From contig JADLSH010000387.1 of the NCBI GenBank assembly GCA_016169945.1, positions 1,922,001 through 1,986,000 of the forward strand: a DNA stretch of 64,000 nucleotides. Direction: 5' to 3'. Shown piece after piece: positions 42,500 through 53,035 of this stretch. The position numbers and the translations under genes were made by a program. How positions within the stretch are numbered: position 1 is the stretch's first letter; every line of letters begins with the position of its first letter. The DNA comes from Trachythela sp. YZ-2020. Lineage: Eukaryota > Cnidaria > Anthozoa > Malacalcyonacea > Clavulariidae. The notes beneath the pieces are model-generated. The model ran no database searches, was not told where the DNA came from, and saw only the letters and a list, made by a program, of their open reading frames with translations.

Positions 42500-44250
42500 G
42501 TAGCCACTGGTGATAGCGGATTCCAAAGTTGTCCGCCATTATGTCATGGACGAACCAGTACGAACAGAGGGCAGAGGCACAGAGGTCTCACGTAATTCAG
42601 GCAAAATGCGTAACCGGCCGCTATTCTGTCTGATGATGACTTTAAAATAGGAGACATAGATTGCTGACTCGTAATACGTCACTATATTGACAAATGCGCC
42701 AAAATTCAAACCAAATATGACCGGTTGAGCAGCCATTTTGTATGATGGCGCCTCAAGTGACTCGATGAACGAAGCTTAATGGGAGCATTTGCTAGATAAT
42801 AACAGCATTAATTTCACATTACCGTGGAGTGTATTCAATATAGAAGTGTTGTGGACGGTTTTTCTTTGGAATAACAAACATTTGGCTTGTTTCAGTGAGC
42901 TCACGGATTGACGTTTTGCAATATTTTTGCCCTTTGGAGCAATGATGTCTAATAGAAAGTTGAAAGAGTTATTCCTGGATTATTTCTAAACAACATAAAG
43001 TGGATTCAGGGCGACAAACTTGTGTATTACGAGCTGGCGGCCTAAATATGTGATTTCGCCGAACTTAAATCAGCATGAATCGAAGGTAATTTGTTATCAT
43101 ATTTTCCCTGTCAAATTGATGTGTTTATACGTCCACAAGGGCAATAAACATATTAAAAGAAGTATCTTTTCGTGAACGTTGCTGAAAGCGACGTACGTTG
43201 ACTAGGTCACTTGATGTTTTGACCGGTTCAGCCGCCATTTTGAATTCTTCATGTTGGCGCGTGCCGTGACCACTGAGCTATACTATATTACTGCAGGACG
43301 TGCACGGCAGTGAAAAGTGAAGCCAAAAACGTGGCGGATTTCGGCATTTTCTGACGTCAATTGGTCCCAAATGCCCATGGTAATTACCACTGACAAACCG
43401 CGATCCTGAGCTTCAAACAAAGTGTTTGCCCCCCTGGTTTTTGCACAAATATTTTAATATTTTTATTTATTTTTTCCCGGCCTTGCTGTTTCTCCAACAA
43501 CGACGAGAGAAAAATGCCTTTTTGCTGCAATTCTTTATCAAAGAAAAATATTTCTTCTCACCGGTAAGAATCCATGAAACTCTTTATACTTTGTAGTTTT
43601 TACTGCAGGCCTATACACAAAGGGTCAAAGGCTCAATTTTAATTTTCACATTATCACATAGTGTAAATTGTACAAGCAGAAATGGCGTAAAAAATCGTTT
43701 TTAAACAAAAAATTGCCATGTATAAAGCCTATAAACCTATCCCTTTTCTTTGATAAAATTCAGCTAATGTTTTGTATAGTCATGCAAAATTTTAATTTTA
43801 GGTTTGTTTATAGCAGCAGTCAATATTAATAGTTTTTTCATTTCCATTTTTTTTTGGTATTTTGCAGTAGTAGATAGACTGGATAGGACTCTCATTTTAT
43901 ATAAAAATATTTCTAAGCCCAAATATACAACTAACTGACAAACTAATATAAAATTGAAAATATGAAATTCTAACATTTTTATACAAAATACCCCTTTGCT
44001 TTGTGGGGAACATCGAGTAAAAAACAAAGCTTATAGTATTGTGGTTGGACTAGTTTCTACAAATACTCGTGGCTAAAATCTAGGACATTTTTAATACTCA
44101 TGCTGTACAAGGGGACGGTTTTCTTATAAACAATTATAACAAATAAAGTATATTTTATCATTAGTCTTGCCATTTTTTCACGAAATATCCATAGTTATGT
44201 CGAGGTATATGTGAACGGTGAAATTAATAATGTTATTTAGCGTACTACAG
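42500..44250. other. TE-like insertion in the tRNA spacer, unassigned
   Basis: This DNA interrupts the normal spacer between the units at 41713 and 44380. 'gaccggtt.agc.gccatttt' occurs near 42720 and 43222. A possible short exon (ATG 43514, GTAAGAA donor 43563) is too weak to call. AT-rich from 43580 on. Confidence 0.4.
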
Positions 44251-44379
44251 CATAAGCTGACAAAACATATTAAAAGACGTTATAGCATCCTGATACTATA
44301 TTTCCATTTTCATAACTAAACCACCCCATGACTGAATGAAATTTATGTCCCATTAACGTTTGACGTTGACCTTCAGTAA

Positions 44380-44451
44380 TCCTCGGTAGTATAGTGGTGA
44401 GTATCCCCGCCTGTCACGCGGGAGACCGGGGTTCGATTCCCCGCCGGGGAG
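44380..44451 (+). tRNA. tRNA-Asp-GTC: tRNA-Asp (GTC)
   Basis: Consensus 72-nt copy. The conserved 5' flank ('acctt.agtaa') ends directly at position 1, and 'aatgttctttt' supplies the pol III terminator. The next copy is 1,031 bp downstream. Confidence 0.95.
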
Positions 44452-45081
44452 GAATGTTCTTTTCGACGTCCACTAATTTTTCTGTCTAAATTTTAAGACG
44501 CAACCTGTCTCACGCTTAGAATAATTTATCTAATCTTTATTCAAGTTAAGCTGCATTTTACAGATACTCTATTGGCAGGAAAACTATATTGCCTCCTCTG
44601 TGGGCAACATTGTACCTGTGTTAAACAGCGAAATTACGTAATAGCAAGCTTTGATTGGAAAGTACAGGAAAATTACGTAAAATTCCGCGCTTGGAAAAAG
44701 TGAAATTATGTTCAATTACTCAAAGCAAGAATATATCAAAATCTTGATCCGAGAATTTTCCAAGTCAAATTGAGCAGATTTGAAAAAAAGCTGCGGGTAT
44801 GCGGGCACTACCCATGAGGAAGGTTGACTAGCATTGGAAGGTTGGCAGTGCAGTGAAACACTGAATAAGACATTGCAAAGCCTGCAGGCAAAGGACAAAG
44901 TAGCAGCAACTGTCAGTACTCAGTCGTACTAGTAGTAATGAAATACCAACTAGCAAACCTACCCAGGCAAAAGCCTGCATGTCGGAAAGTTTCCAATTAT
45001 TTTGAAGAAGGTTGGTAAACCCAAAATCCTACCCGGAGAAAGTTGAAATCGTTTTGCAACTCTGGGAATGGCCTGAGGAAA
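44452..45081 (+). repeat. tRNA-Asp array spacer
   Basis: Spacer of the ~1.03-kb unit. Closely matches 56961-57586 and 60678-61279. No gene. Confidence 0.8.
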
Positions 45082-45119
45082 TCCTCTGTCGAATATTGGT
45101 GATTATCCCCGCCGGGGAG
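45082..45119 (+). pseudogene. 38-nt internally deleted tRNA-Asp relic
   Basis: TCCTCTGTCGAATATTGG then TGATTATCCCCGCCGGGGAG: tRNA-Asp with exactly 34 nt removed between its two CCCCGCC words (positions 26 and 60). It lacks anticodon and T loop. Confidence 0.85.
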
Positions 45120-45410
45120 GGTAACACTCTTTTTTTGTGTCTCAATTATGGGACATGCATAACTTATCGTTTTTAAGATACAATTTCATTTTTCTGAAAA
45201 TTTTTCGGAATACAAAGTAACGAGTAGCATTGGTCATTGGTCAACTCATTTCCTGGGGAAATAATGTTATTTAGCGTACTACAGCATAAGCTGACAAAAC
45301 ATATTAAAAGACGTTATAGCATCCTGATACTATGTTGCCATTTTCATAACTAAACCACCACACTGAATGAAATTTATGTCCCATTAACGATTGACCTTGA
45401 CCATCAGTAA

Positions 45411-45482
45411 TCCTCGGTAGTATAGTGGTGAGTATCCCCGCCTGTCACGCGGGAGACCGGGGTTCGATTCCCCGCCGGGGAG
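45411..45482 (+). tRNA. tRNA-Asp-GTC: tRNA-Asp (GTC)
   Basis: Consensus 72-nt copy, with a T6 terminator ~7 nt downstream ('aatgttattttttt'). It begins the spacer variant also found at 57919 and 61507. Confidence 0.95.
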
Positions 45483-45980
45483 GAATGTTATTTTTTTCTT
45501 CCACTCTTTTTTTCTGTTAAATTTTAAGACGCGACTTGTCTCACACTAAGAATAATTTATATAATCTTTATTCGAGTTAAGCTGTATTTTACATATCAAG
45601 TCTATTTGCCAGGAAGAACTAGCTTCCTCTATGGGCATTGGGCAACATCGTGCCTGTGGTAAACAACGAAATTACGTAATAGCGGGCTGTGATTAGCAAA
45701 TAAGAAAATTACATAATGTTTAGCTCCAATAAAATCTTTGGAACTTTTCATCAATTTCCCCTGATAATCCGTTATTATCATCCACCTTATCATCCACCTG
45801 CTCATCGTTATTATCATCCCCCTTTGCCAGAAGTGTCTGCCGAAAAAGGCTGGGAAAAAAGACTAGATAATTGTCAAATTGCTCAACGCAAGAATATATG
45901 AAAATATTGATACGAGTACTTCCAAGTCAAATTGGGCAGATTTCCAAAAATGCTGCGGGTATGCGGGTACCACTCGCGAG
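45483..45980 (+). repeat. tRNA-Asp array spacer, second type
   Basis: Matches 57991-58487 and 61579-61875 ('ttaagacgcgacttgtctcac', 'gaagtgtctgccgaaaaagg'). It contains a local repeat of 'atcatccacc'. Interrupted by a MITE at 45981. Confidence 0.75.
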
Positions 45981-46696
45981 CAGGGGCGGATCTAGGAATT
46001 TTCGTACGTTAGTCAAAAAATTTTGGTTCCACTACCACAGGGGAAGCTGTACACTTCTTATTTTGTTGACGAGCAACTCTGGGTATGAAAATTTCTGCGC
46101 CTAAATCTCTCGACAGACTGATATCGGTGTCATTGATAGCATCTTGGACAGACCTTGTATCCAAAGCGTGCATTATACTCGATCCTCAAACCAATTTGAA
46201 CCTTTGCGGTTAAGTAGCAATCATAAAGACTTTATTTTCATTTCGTATTGACTGAAGACTGCTGAATACCCCAAGGAGCGCTGCTGAATACCCCAAGGAG
46301 CGCTGCTGAATACCCCAAGGAGCGAATTAGTCAAACAAACCGAGCCAATGAGAAAGGAGAATATTTCCTTAACCAGCCAATCAGAAAGCTCGAATATTGC
46401 CCAAATGAGTCAGACCCCCGCAAACTTTAGTCAAAATTCAAATGGACCAATCAAATGGCTAGAATCCGCCTCAGATTAGTCAAAACTCACGCAGATAACC
46501 GCTATTTTGACTTTTTTACTGCAGGCTCGGCCGCTGCACGAAATTGATAACTGGAGTATTTTTGAATATTTTAAAAAAGTACTTCACTGTCGGCTGCCGC
46601 TACATGAACTATTACAACTGGACTATGTATTTTTATATCTGCGCAATTTTTACCTTAATCGCGTGACTAGTTTGACTACCCCTAGATCCGCCCCTG
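45981..46696. mobile_element. hAT-type MITE with empty-site control
   Basis: 716 bp, ends CAGGGGCGGATCTAGG and CCTAGATCCGCCCCTG. The 8-bp duplication CTCGCGAG lies at 45973-45980 and 46697-46704. The related unit at 58479-58486 has a single uninterrupted CTCGCGAG. Three 22-bp tandem copies (46260-46325) lie inside. Ends recur at 62998. Confidence 0.92.
46260..46325. repeat. 22-bp tandem repeat, three copies
   Basis: Unit 'ctgctgaataccccaaggag' plus two bases, three near-exact copies inside the hAT-type MITE. Confidence 0.85.
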
Positions 46697-46704
46697 CTCG
46701 CGAG

Positions 46705-47047
46705 GAAGATTTGCTGGCATCGAGGATGGTTGGAAGTGAAACACTGAATACAACATTGCAAATCGCCAGTCACAGTTCCGAAGCCATCAATTATCCGGCG
46801 TATATATTTCATATCAGAACGGATGGATTTCCGTTATACGAGGGGAAACTTGGCTGGCGTAAACTCAACAAACGACAGGTTTGCCATCTTAAACCTATTC
46901 GCCATTATGCCGTCTTCTAGATAGAAAGGTTGGACGAGTTTCTCGTTACAATGGTACTGATTAATATCAGTAATGGGTTTCAGTGAGAATCATATTCTAT
47001 TGTGTGTAAGACAGAATCGAAATAGACGATCTGTAATTCAGTATTGA
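46705..47047 (+). repeat. tRNA-Asp array spacer
   Basis: Continues the second-type spacer, matching 58488-58819. Confidence 0.75.
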
Positions 47048-47063
47048 TCCTCGGTAGTATAGT
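47048..47063 (+). pseudogene. tRNA-Asp relic positions 1-16, split by a solo LTR
   Basis: TCCTCGGTAGTATAGT, then the LTR. The rest of the relic is at 47265-47315. Confidence 0.85.
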
Positions 47064-47264
47064 TGTAACGGATAAGAATGTGTCAACGTGAAAATAAGGA
47101 AGTCAACCATAATTAGCGGCGTATGCTTCATTTTGCAAGCTGCATCCGTGAGAATGTGATAATGTAATTATAGCTCACTAGATTATAAATATGGGATGTA
47201 AAAGAAAATAAAGTTAAGTTGGATCTTGACAACGTTGCGTGTCGTGCTTTCTCGGTTCGTTACA
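47064..47264 (+). mobile_element. Solo LTR inside a tRNA-Asp relic
   Basis: 201 bp bounded by TGTAACG and CGTTACA, a perfect short inverted repeat, with 'aaaataaag' as a likely poly(A) signal. TAGT flanks both ends (47060-47063, 47265-47268), a 4-bp target duplication. No internal retroelement sequence, hence a solo LTR. It does not match the other LTRs in the window. Orientation is inferred from the poly(A) signal. Confidence 0.85.
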
Positions 47265-47315
47265 TAGTGGTGAGTATCCCCGCCTGTCACGCGGAGACAG
47301 GTGTAACAGGAAATA
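47265..47315 (+). pseudogene. tRNA-Asp relic, 3' portion after the solo LTR
   Basis: TAGTGGTGAGTATCCCCGCC...GCGGAGACAGG, then it leaves tRNA sequence at 'tgtaacaggaaatatgcc', the same truncation seen at 58820 and 61908. Confidence 0.8.
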
Positions 47316-48192
47316 TGCCAGCACCCCCTCCCCCAAGAAAAGAATATGCCCCTCAGGGCCAAATTTCCTAGGAAATATGGTCCCCAATTCGGAAATATAC
47401 TTCCATGTCCAAACATCTCAGTGCAAGAACGTTGATTAATATGTTTCCAAACCAATGTTATGACATCAGAACGTTGGTTAATAGGTCACAAGTACTCCAT
47501 ATTTGGTCTGCTATTGAGTTGACATGACGAATTCACCAATCAAAATCCTGATTTTTTTAAAATAAATAATAATGGTGATTATTGTTTATTGAAAATAATT
47601 CAAGAGTTTTGATAGGATAAGAGCTGTCGGTGAAATCGTCATATCCGCTCGGTAGCTGCCCAAATTTGGAGTTATGACATCACCGTGGAATATTGAAAAC
47701 AAATATACCACTTTTGACGTATTTCGTGGTATATTGAAAAACAGTGTAACACGCTATGATGTCACGCTAATTTATGCGGCTTATGACAAAAGCGGGAAAA
47801 TACAAATGGCTTCCTGAAAGGAAAGGATCGCCTGAGTCCGAAATATTTACAAATAAATAATAAAACAATTATTGAATTCGGTTCTCGCAGGCCGATATGA
47901 GGAATTATTAAGGCCTCGGTTTGTGTTATCTGCCTCAGCTTTCGGCTTCAGCGGATAACACAAACCTCGGCCTTAATAATTCCTCATATCCTACTTGACC
48001 TCATTCAATAATTGTTTATTATCCCCGCCGGGGAGGGTAACAGTATTTTTTGTGTCTCAATTATGGAACATGCATAACTTATCGTTTTTAAGATACAATT
48101 TCATTTTTCTGAAAAATCTTAAATCGAAATACAAAGTAGCGAGCAGCATTGATAATTGGTCAACTACTTCAACATAAGTTGACAATACTTAT
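47316..48192 (+). repeat. Array spacer with hairpin element
   Basis: Matches 58880-58980 and 59790-60570. 47894-47990 is a hairpin (arms 'gatatgaggaattattaagg' and its complement) also present at 60276-60372. A fused tRNA relic (ttatccccgccggggag) is at 48019-48035. Confidence 0.75.
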
Positions 48193-48371
48193 TGTAGTAA
48201 TTGACTTAGATAATCTTATTATAGTGATTGACATTTAGTGATTACTATATATGCACAATAATTGTAATATGATAGTTAGTTAGTTATATGTGACTGGGTA
48301 GCAATAAACAACGCAATAAAATATATAAGTATCATTGTGTGCAGTAAATTAGAATAAAGAGAAATACTAAA
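48193..48371 (+). repeat. 5' LTR of gypsy element 2
   Basis: TGTAGTAATTGAC...AATACTAAA, 179 bp. About 21 bp longer than the 3' copy because of an extra 'gttagttagtta' region; otherwise two or three substitutions. Confidence 0.9.
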
Positions 48372-48409
48372 TTGGCGACGAGAATGGGATCACAAAACTA
48401 AATTACATA

Positions 48410-50005
48410 ATGTCCGACGAAGAAGGAGAACCTCCACAACCACAACAGACGGTACAAATAATGCAGTCCATTGCAATCACGCCAATGCCGGAATTTTGCC
48501 CTGATGCAAAACTAGGAACGAGTATTGCGACAAAATGGAACAATTGGCAATCTGATTTTGAAATGTATATAACCGCAAGTGGTATTATCGACCCAACGAG
48601 AAAACGCGCGTTGCTATTGTATCAAGCTGGCTCGAGAGTGCGCGAGATATTCAAACAAATTCCCGATACAGGAACTGGCGCGGACTATGACCTTGCCAAG
48701 GCGAAACTTAAAGCTCACTTCGATCCGCAGAAAAACAGACGATACGAAGTATACCGGTTTCGACGGGCTACGCAAGAGAGTGACGAGACCTTAGACCAAT
48801 TCCACACGAGACTGCGAACAATGGCAGAGACTTGCGAATTTACGGATATCGAGTTTGAAATCGAAGAACAAATTATCATTGGCGGCAGTTCGTCAAAAAT
48901 ACGCAAACGGGTTTTACGAGATCCGACGTTTGATTTAAAAGCGATGCTTATTGAGGGACGTAGAGACGAACAAAGTGCATTTCAGACTCAAGAAATAGAA
49001 TCAAAAGAAACAAAGGACGGTGAAACGAATAGACTAGAGCAAAAGTATCGGAACAATAATAAGAATTACAAATCAAATTGTAAGAATTGCGGTCGTGAGT
49101 TTCCACACATAGGCACATGTCCAGCGCGAGGAAAAACGTGCAATAATTGCGGAAAGCCTAATCATTTTGCTGCGGTGTGTCGGGCAAAACAAAACCCGGC
49201 ACGATTACCAAGAAAGTCAACGAAAAGTAAACAATACGGACAGATAAATATTAAAACGCTAGACACCGAACAAAATTCTAGTTCCGACGAAGAATACTTA
49301 TATACGGTTACTGATAAGAAATCTGATAACACAGTCAAAGTCACCATAGGCGGTAGTAAATTTAAAATAGCCGTAGACACAGGGGCGACAATTAAAGTCA
49401 TAGATTATAACACTTTCGAGAAGATGAAAGACATAAAACTGACTCGCACGAACATGAAAGCTTTTGCATATAGTAAGAAAACTCCTGTGGAATTTATCGG
49501 TAAATTCGAGGCAATTATCGAAACAAAGAAACGTATGTCGGTTGCTACAATTTTCGTTGTGAAAGAGAAACATTGTGGCAATCTGTTATCACTGAACACT
49601 GCACAAGAACTCGGACTCGTTAGTCTACATTTAAATAAACTTACATCAAAAGACGCGGCGTTAGATCACATCCTTCAGAAGAATTCAACAGTATTTACAG
49701 GTCTTGGTAAGTTAAAAGGCACGCAGATTAAGTTGGACATTGACGAAACGAAGGTACCCAAAGCACAACCCCAAAGGCGAATACCATACCACATCCGAGA
49801 AAAGGTTACGACAGCAATACACGAGCTCGAGAAACAAGACAAAATCGAACAAGTACCGGACAACGAAGCGACTCCGTGGGTTTCACCCATAGTAGCGGTC
49901 CCGAAGAAAGACGGACAGGTCCGTATTTGCGTTGACATGAGACTACCAAACGAAGCGATTAGACGGGTGCGACACCCAATACCGACTGTGAACGATATAA
50001 GCTAG
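48410..50005 (+). CDS. gypsy 2 gag, protease and start of RT
   Basis: 531 residues from the first ATG after the PBS. Order: capsid (~30-200, 'KRALLLYQAGSRVREIF'), zinc knuckles (~225-265, ending 'CNNCGKPNHFAAVC'), protease (~325, 'IAVDTGATIKVID', DTGA active site), then the RT lead 'PYHIREKV', 'PWVSPIVAVPKKDGQVRICVD' (block 1-2). Gag and pol share one frame. The frame ends prematurely at 50005 because of what looks like a one-base insertion next to 'gatataa'; RT codons continue in the next frame. In the living element it packages RNA and matures the polyprotein. Confidence 0.92.
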   Translation: MSDEEGEPPQPQQTVQIMQSIAITPMPEFCPDAKLGTSIATKWNNWQSDFEMYITASGIIDPTRKRALLLYQAGSRVREIFKQIPDTGTGADYDLAKAKLKAHFDPQKNRRYEVYRFRRATQESDETLDQFHTRLRTMAETCEFTDIEFEIEEQIIIGGSSSKIRKRVLRDPTFDLKAMLIEGRRDEQSAFQTQEIESKETKDGETNRLEQKYRNNNKNYKSNCKNCGREFPHIGTCPARGKTCNNCGKPNHFAAVCRAKQNPARLPRKSTKSKQYGQINIKTLDTEQNSSSDEEYLYTVTDKKSDNTVKVTIGGSKFKIAVDTGATIKVIDYNTFEKMKDIKLTRTNMKAFAYSKKTPVEFIGKFEAIIETKKRMSVATIFVVKEKHCGNLLSLNTAQELGLVSLHLNKLTSKDAALDHILQKNSTVFTGLGKLKGTQIKLDIDETKVPKAQPQRRIPYHIREKVTTAIHELEKQDKIEQVPDNEATPWVSPIVAVPKKDGQVRICVDMRLPNEAIRRVRHPIPTVNDIS

Positions 50006-50161
50006 TCTTTCGTTGAATGGTGCGCAGTATTTTTCTAAACTAGATTTAAGTCAGGCTTATCATCAGCTTGAATTAGAGGAACAATCTAGGTACATTACAA
50101 CTTTTAGCACGCATTTAGGCTTATACATGTATAAGAGACTGAACTATGGAACTAATGCATG
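50006..50161 (+). pseudogene. gypsy 2 RT middle segment, frameshifted
   Basis: The +1 frame here reads 'NGAQYFSKLDLSQAYHQLEL', carrying the palm's first catalytic Asp (KLDLSQAYHQ), then 'YKRLNYGTNA'. A ~4-bp insertion in a TGC/GCT run near 50160 shifts to the next frame. Confidence 0.9.
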
Positions 50162-52458
50162 CTGCTGCAGAGATGTTCCAATATACCCTTCAAACAGCAT
50201 TACAAGGACTTACTGGAGTTAAAAATATCGCGGACGATATCATTATATTTGGCTCAACACGAAGCCAGCATGACAAAAACCTTGATGAATGCCTTAAACG
50301 ACTTGCCACGAAAGGATTACGACTGAATCAAAGTAAATGTAATTTTCTGAATAAGAAATTATCATTTTTCGGACAAATCTTTACGAAAGAGGGGACGCGA
50401 CCAGATCCTAAGAAAATTAACGATCTATTGAATGCGCCGAAGCCAACGAATACACATGAAGTTCGAAGTTTACTTGGCATGGCTAATTATAGCAGCAAAT
50501 ATATAAGAGACTTTGCTACTATCACGGCTCCCCTGCGAGAATTAACGAAGAAAAACGTTCGTTTTGAGTGGTCTGAAACACATGAAGCAGCTTTCGACAA
50601 GCTTAAACAGACACTTACCTCCGCACCTTGCATGTCGTACTTTGACAAGCGAAAAGATACTTACGTGACTGTAGATGCTAGTCCGGTAGGCATCTCAGCT
50701 ATTCTAGCACAGAAACCGAAACACAAAGATGGCGATCACCAGCAGATTATCGCGTACGCAAGTCGAGCGTTAACTGACACTGAAAAGCGATATACTCAGA
50801 CGGAAAAAGAGGCACTCGCTATAGTATGGGCAGTTGAACACTTCCATTTATTTCTCTATGGAAGTGAGTTCACACTGGTGACTGACCATAAACCTTTAGA
50901 GATAATTTACGGTAAACGAACAGCCAAAACGTCAGCACGTATTGAAAGATGGGTCCTTCGCTTGCAACCATATTCATTTAAGATTGTATACAAGGCAGGT
51001 AACAGCAACCCTGCAGACTATCTTTCACGACACCCAACAGATGCAAGTTGTCGAAAACAAGAAAAGATGACAGAACAATATATTAATTTCGTTGCGCAAA
51101 ATAGTGTGCCAAAAGCAATGACTTTGGCAGAAATAACTGAAGCAACTAATTCTGATGCTGCATTAACACAAGTTCTAGACGCGATTAGAACAAACAAATG
51201 GGACTCACCTGCTGTAAAACCCTTTAAACCGGTGAAAGACGAGCTAACCACTACCTCCCAAGGGATTGTATTAAGAGGAACGAGAATCGTGATTCCTTCT
51301 GTTCTACAACAGCGAACAATAGACTTAGCTCATCAGACGCATCTTGGCATAGAAAAGACGAAGAGCCTTATTAGAGAGAAAGTATGGTTTCCTCAAATAG
51401 ACAATCTTGTAAAAAGCACTATTGAACATTGTATTCCATGTCAGGCAGTGGGACGACCAAATCCGCCTGAACCCATTACAACAACCTGCATGCCAAAACA
51501 TCCATGGACAACGCTACATGTTGACTTCTATGGACCTTTGCCTACGAAAGAGTATTTACTTGTGGTAATTGATAGATACTCAAGATTTCCAGAAGTGGAA
51601 GTAGTACATTCCACGAAAGCATCAGCAGTGATACCAAAGTTAGAAAAAATATTTGCGGTCCACGGTATACCCGATGTTATCATATCAGATAATGGTCCAC
51701 CATTCAATGGCACTGACTACAAACGCTACTTAGAGACTCTAGGAATAACACCTAAATTCCCTACTCCGTTATGGCCTCAAGGTAATGCGCAAGCAGAACG
51801 CTTTATGAAATGTCTCAGGAAAGTATTGCAAACAGCAAAAATACAAAATCGACCGTGGAAGCAAGAGCTGAGCAGATTCTTACTGCAATATAGAACAACA
51901 CCACATAGCTCTACAGGTGTCCCACCTTCCGAGTTACTGTTTAACCGAAAAGTTCAAGGAACATTACCAGTACTTCGTAAGAATAACATTGTAAATCGAC
52001 ACAACGAAGCGCGTGAAAAGGAAAGCAAACGTCAAGAATACAATAAATCTTACATAGACAACCGAAGGAACACCAAGAGAAGTAACATCGCAGTTGGAGA
52101 CAATGTATTGGTTAGACAACCAAAGCAAAATAAATTAACTCCACATTTTAGCCAAAAACCATATCTGGTAATATATAGGAATAAGACTGTGATAAGAGCT
52201 CGCAGTAAAGATGGTCATTGCATAGAGCGAAACATTTCACACTTCAAGAAAATTCCGAAATCTAATGGCAATGAATCTGATGATAGTGATGATTTGAACG
52301 ATTACCACGATAATGAAACCGAGCAGAATGCGAGAAATGCTCAGATAGCCGAAAACAGAAATGAAAACCATGTTAGAAGATCTACCAGAGCCAGAAGAGT
52401 ACCAGAAAGATATGGACAAGCTCTACCATCAAATATCATTAATGAAGTATACAATTAA
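50146..52458 (+). CDS. gypsy 2 RT, RNase H and integrase
   Basis: A 770-residue frame. RT catalytic 'NIADDIIIFG' (~25-35), 'LLGMANYSSKYI', RNase H 'TYVTVDASPVGISAILAQ', 'TEKEALAIVWAVEHFHLFLYG' and 'VTDHKPL', then integrase: zinc region 'HQTHLGIEKTK...CIPCQ', core 'LHVDFYGPLPTKEYLLVVID', 'ISDNGPPFNG' and 'PQGNAQAERFM' (D,D-35-E), and a C-terminal domain 'VGDNVLVRQPKQNKLTP'. It ends in an acidic tail and stop 118 bp before the 3' LTR. All catalytic residues are present; the damage is upstream. Confidence 0.95.
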   Translation: MELMHAAAEMFQYTLQTALQGLTGVKNIADDIIIFGSTRSQHDKNLDECLKRLATKGLRLNQSKCNFLNKKLSFFGQIFTKEGTRPDPKKINDLLNAPKPTNTHEVRSLLGMANYSSKYIRDFATITAPLRELTKKNVRFEWSETHEAAFDKLKQTLTSAPCMSYFDKRKDTYVTVDASPVGISAILAQKPKHKDGDHQQIIAYASRALTDTEKRYTQTEKEALAIVWAVEHFHLFLYGSEFTLVTDHKPLEIIYGKRTAKTSARIERWVLRLQPYSFKIVYKAGNSNPADYLSRHPTDASCRKQEKMTEQYINFVAQNSVPKAMTLAEITEATNSDAALTQVLDAIRTNKWDSPAVKPFKPVKDELTTTSQGIVLRGTRIVIPSVLQQRTIDLAHQTHLGIEKTKSLIREKVWFPQIDNLVKSTIEHCIPCQAVGRPNPPEPITTTCMPKHPWTTLHVDFYGPLPTKEYLLVVIDRYSRFPEVEVVHSTKASAVIPKLEKIFAVHGIPDVIISDNGPPFNGTDYKRYLETLGITPKFPTPLWPQGNAQAERFMKCLRKVLQTAKIQNRPWKQELSRFLLQYRTTPHSSTGVPPSELLFNRKVQGTLPVLRKNNIVNRHNEAREKESKRQEYNKSYIDNRRNTKRSNIAVGDNVLVRQPKQNKLTPHFSQKPYLVIYRNKTVIRARSKDGHCIERNISHFKKIPKSNGNESDDSDDLNDYHDNETEQNARNAQIAENRNENHVRRSTRARRVPERYGQALPSNIINEVYN

Positions 52459-52576
52459 CATTATAAGCAAACGATACAATGAACCTTTAAAATTATTAAC
52501 ATTAAAGTATACGGTATAATTGATTTTTTTTAAATTATTAGCATTGATTAACTTTAATTTTAAATAAGGGGAATGA

Positions 52577-52734
52577 TGTAGTAATTGACTTAGATAATCC
52601 TATTATAGTGATTGACATTTAGTGATTACTGTATATGCACAATAATTGTAATATGACTGGGTAGCAATAAACAACGCAATAAAATATATAAGTATCATTG
52701 TGTGCAGTAAATTAGAATAAAGAGAAATACTAAA
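52577..52734 (+). repeat. 3' LTR of gypsy element 2
   Basis: 158 bp, preceded by the polypurine tract. See the 5' LTR for differences. Confidence 0.9.
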
Positions 52735-52845
52735 TTTATTAAAAGACGTTATAGCATCCTGACACTATATTTCAATTTTCATAACTAAACCACCCCACTG
52801 AATGAAATTTATGTCCCATTAACGTTCGACCTTGACCTTCAGTAA
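52735..52845 (+). repeat. tRNA-Asp 5' flank between two gypsy elements
   Basis: 111 bp of the conserved upstream flank ('taaaagacgttatagcatcc' to 'accttcagtaa'), leading into the tRNA gene split by gypsy 3. Confidence 0.85.
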
Positions 52846-52855
52846 TCCTCGGTAG
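52846..52855 (+). pseudogene. tRNA-Asp positions 1-10, cut by gypsy 3
   Basis: TCCTCGGTAG, the acceptor 5' strand and start of the D arm. The last five bases GGTAG are the target duplication, repeated at 56894-56898. Confidence 0.92.
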
Positions 52856-53023
52856 TATAATGTTCTCTGTTTTAAAGATAGTTTTATAGCCTTTGGAAAT
52901 ATCTACAATAGTGTTCACAATCACGTTGTCCGAGAGAGAGAGAGAGAGAGAGACTCGCTCCCATTCTCTACCATGTGCTCTCTGAACATTTAATATGAAT
53001 GTTGTATGATGCAATCTACTACA
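52856..53023 (-). repeat. 3' LTR of gypsy element 3
   Basis: On the minus strand TGTAGTAGATTGC...AACATTATA. It contains a (GA)n tract shorter than in the 5' LTR. Confidence 0.9.
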
Positions 53024-53035
53024 TCACTCCCCTTT

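Larger units (their letters stand above)
48193..52734 (+). mobile_element. Ty3/gypsy element 2, nearly intact
   Basis: 5' LTR 48193-48371, tRNA-Ser-type PBS at 48373, gag-pol 48410-52458, purine tract 'aaataaggggaatga', 3' LTR 52577-52734. A 4-bp TTAT (5 bp with one mismatch) flanks it. Its right flank continues the array spacer cut at its left flank ('gacaatactta' / 'ttaaaagacg'). Only two small frameshifts break the polyprotein. Confidence 0.93.

Noticed and set aside
43514..43562. Short exon MPFCCNSLSKK... with GTAAGAA donor, THAP-like start
   Set aside because: Lacks the second Cys of a THAP motif and no partner exon was found.
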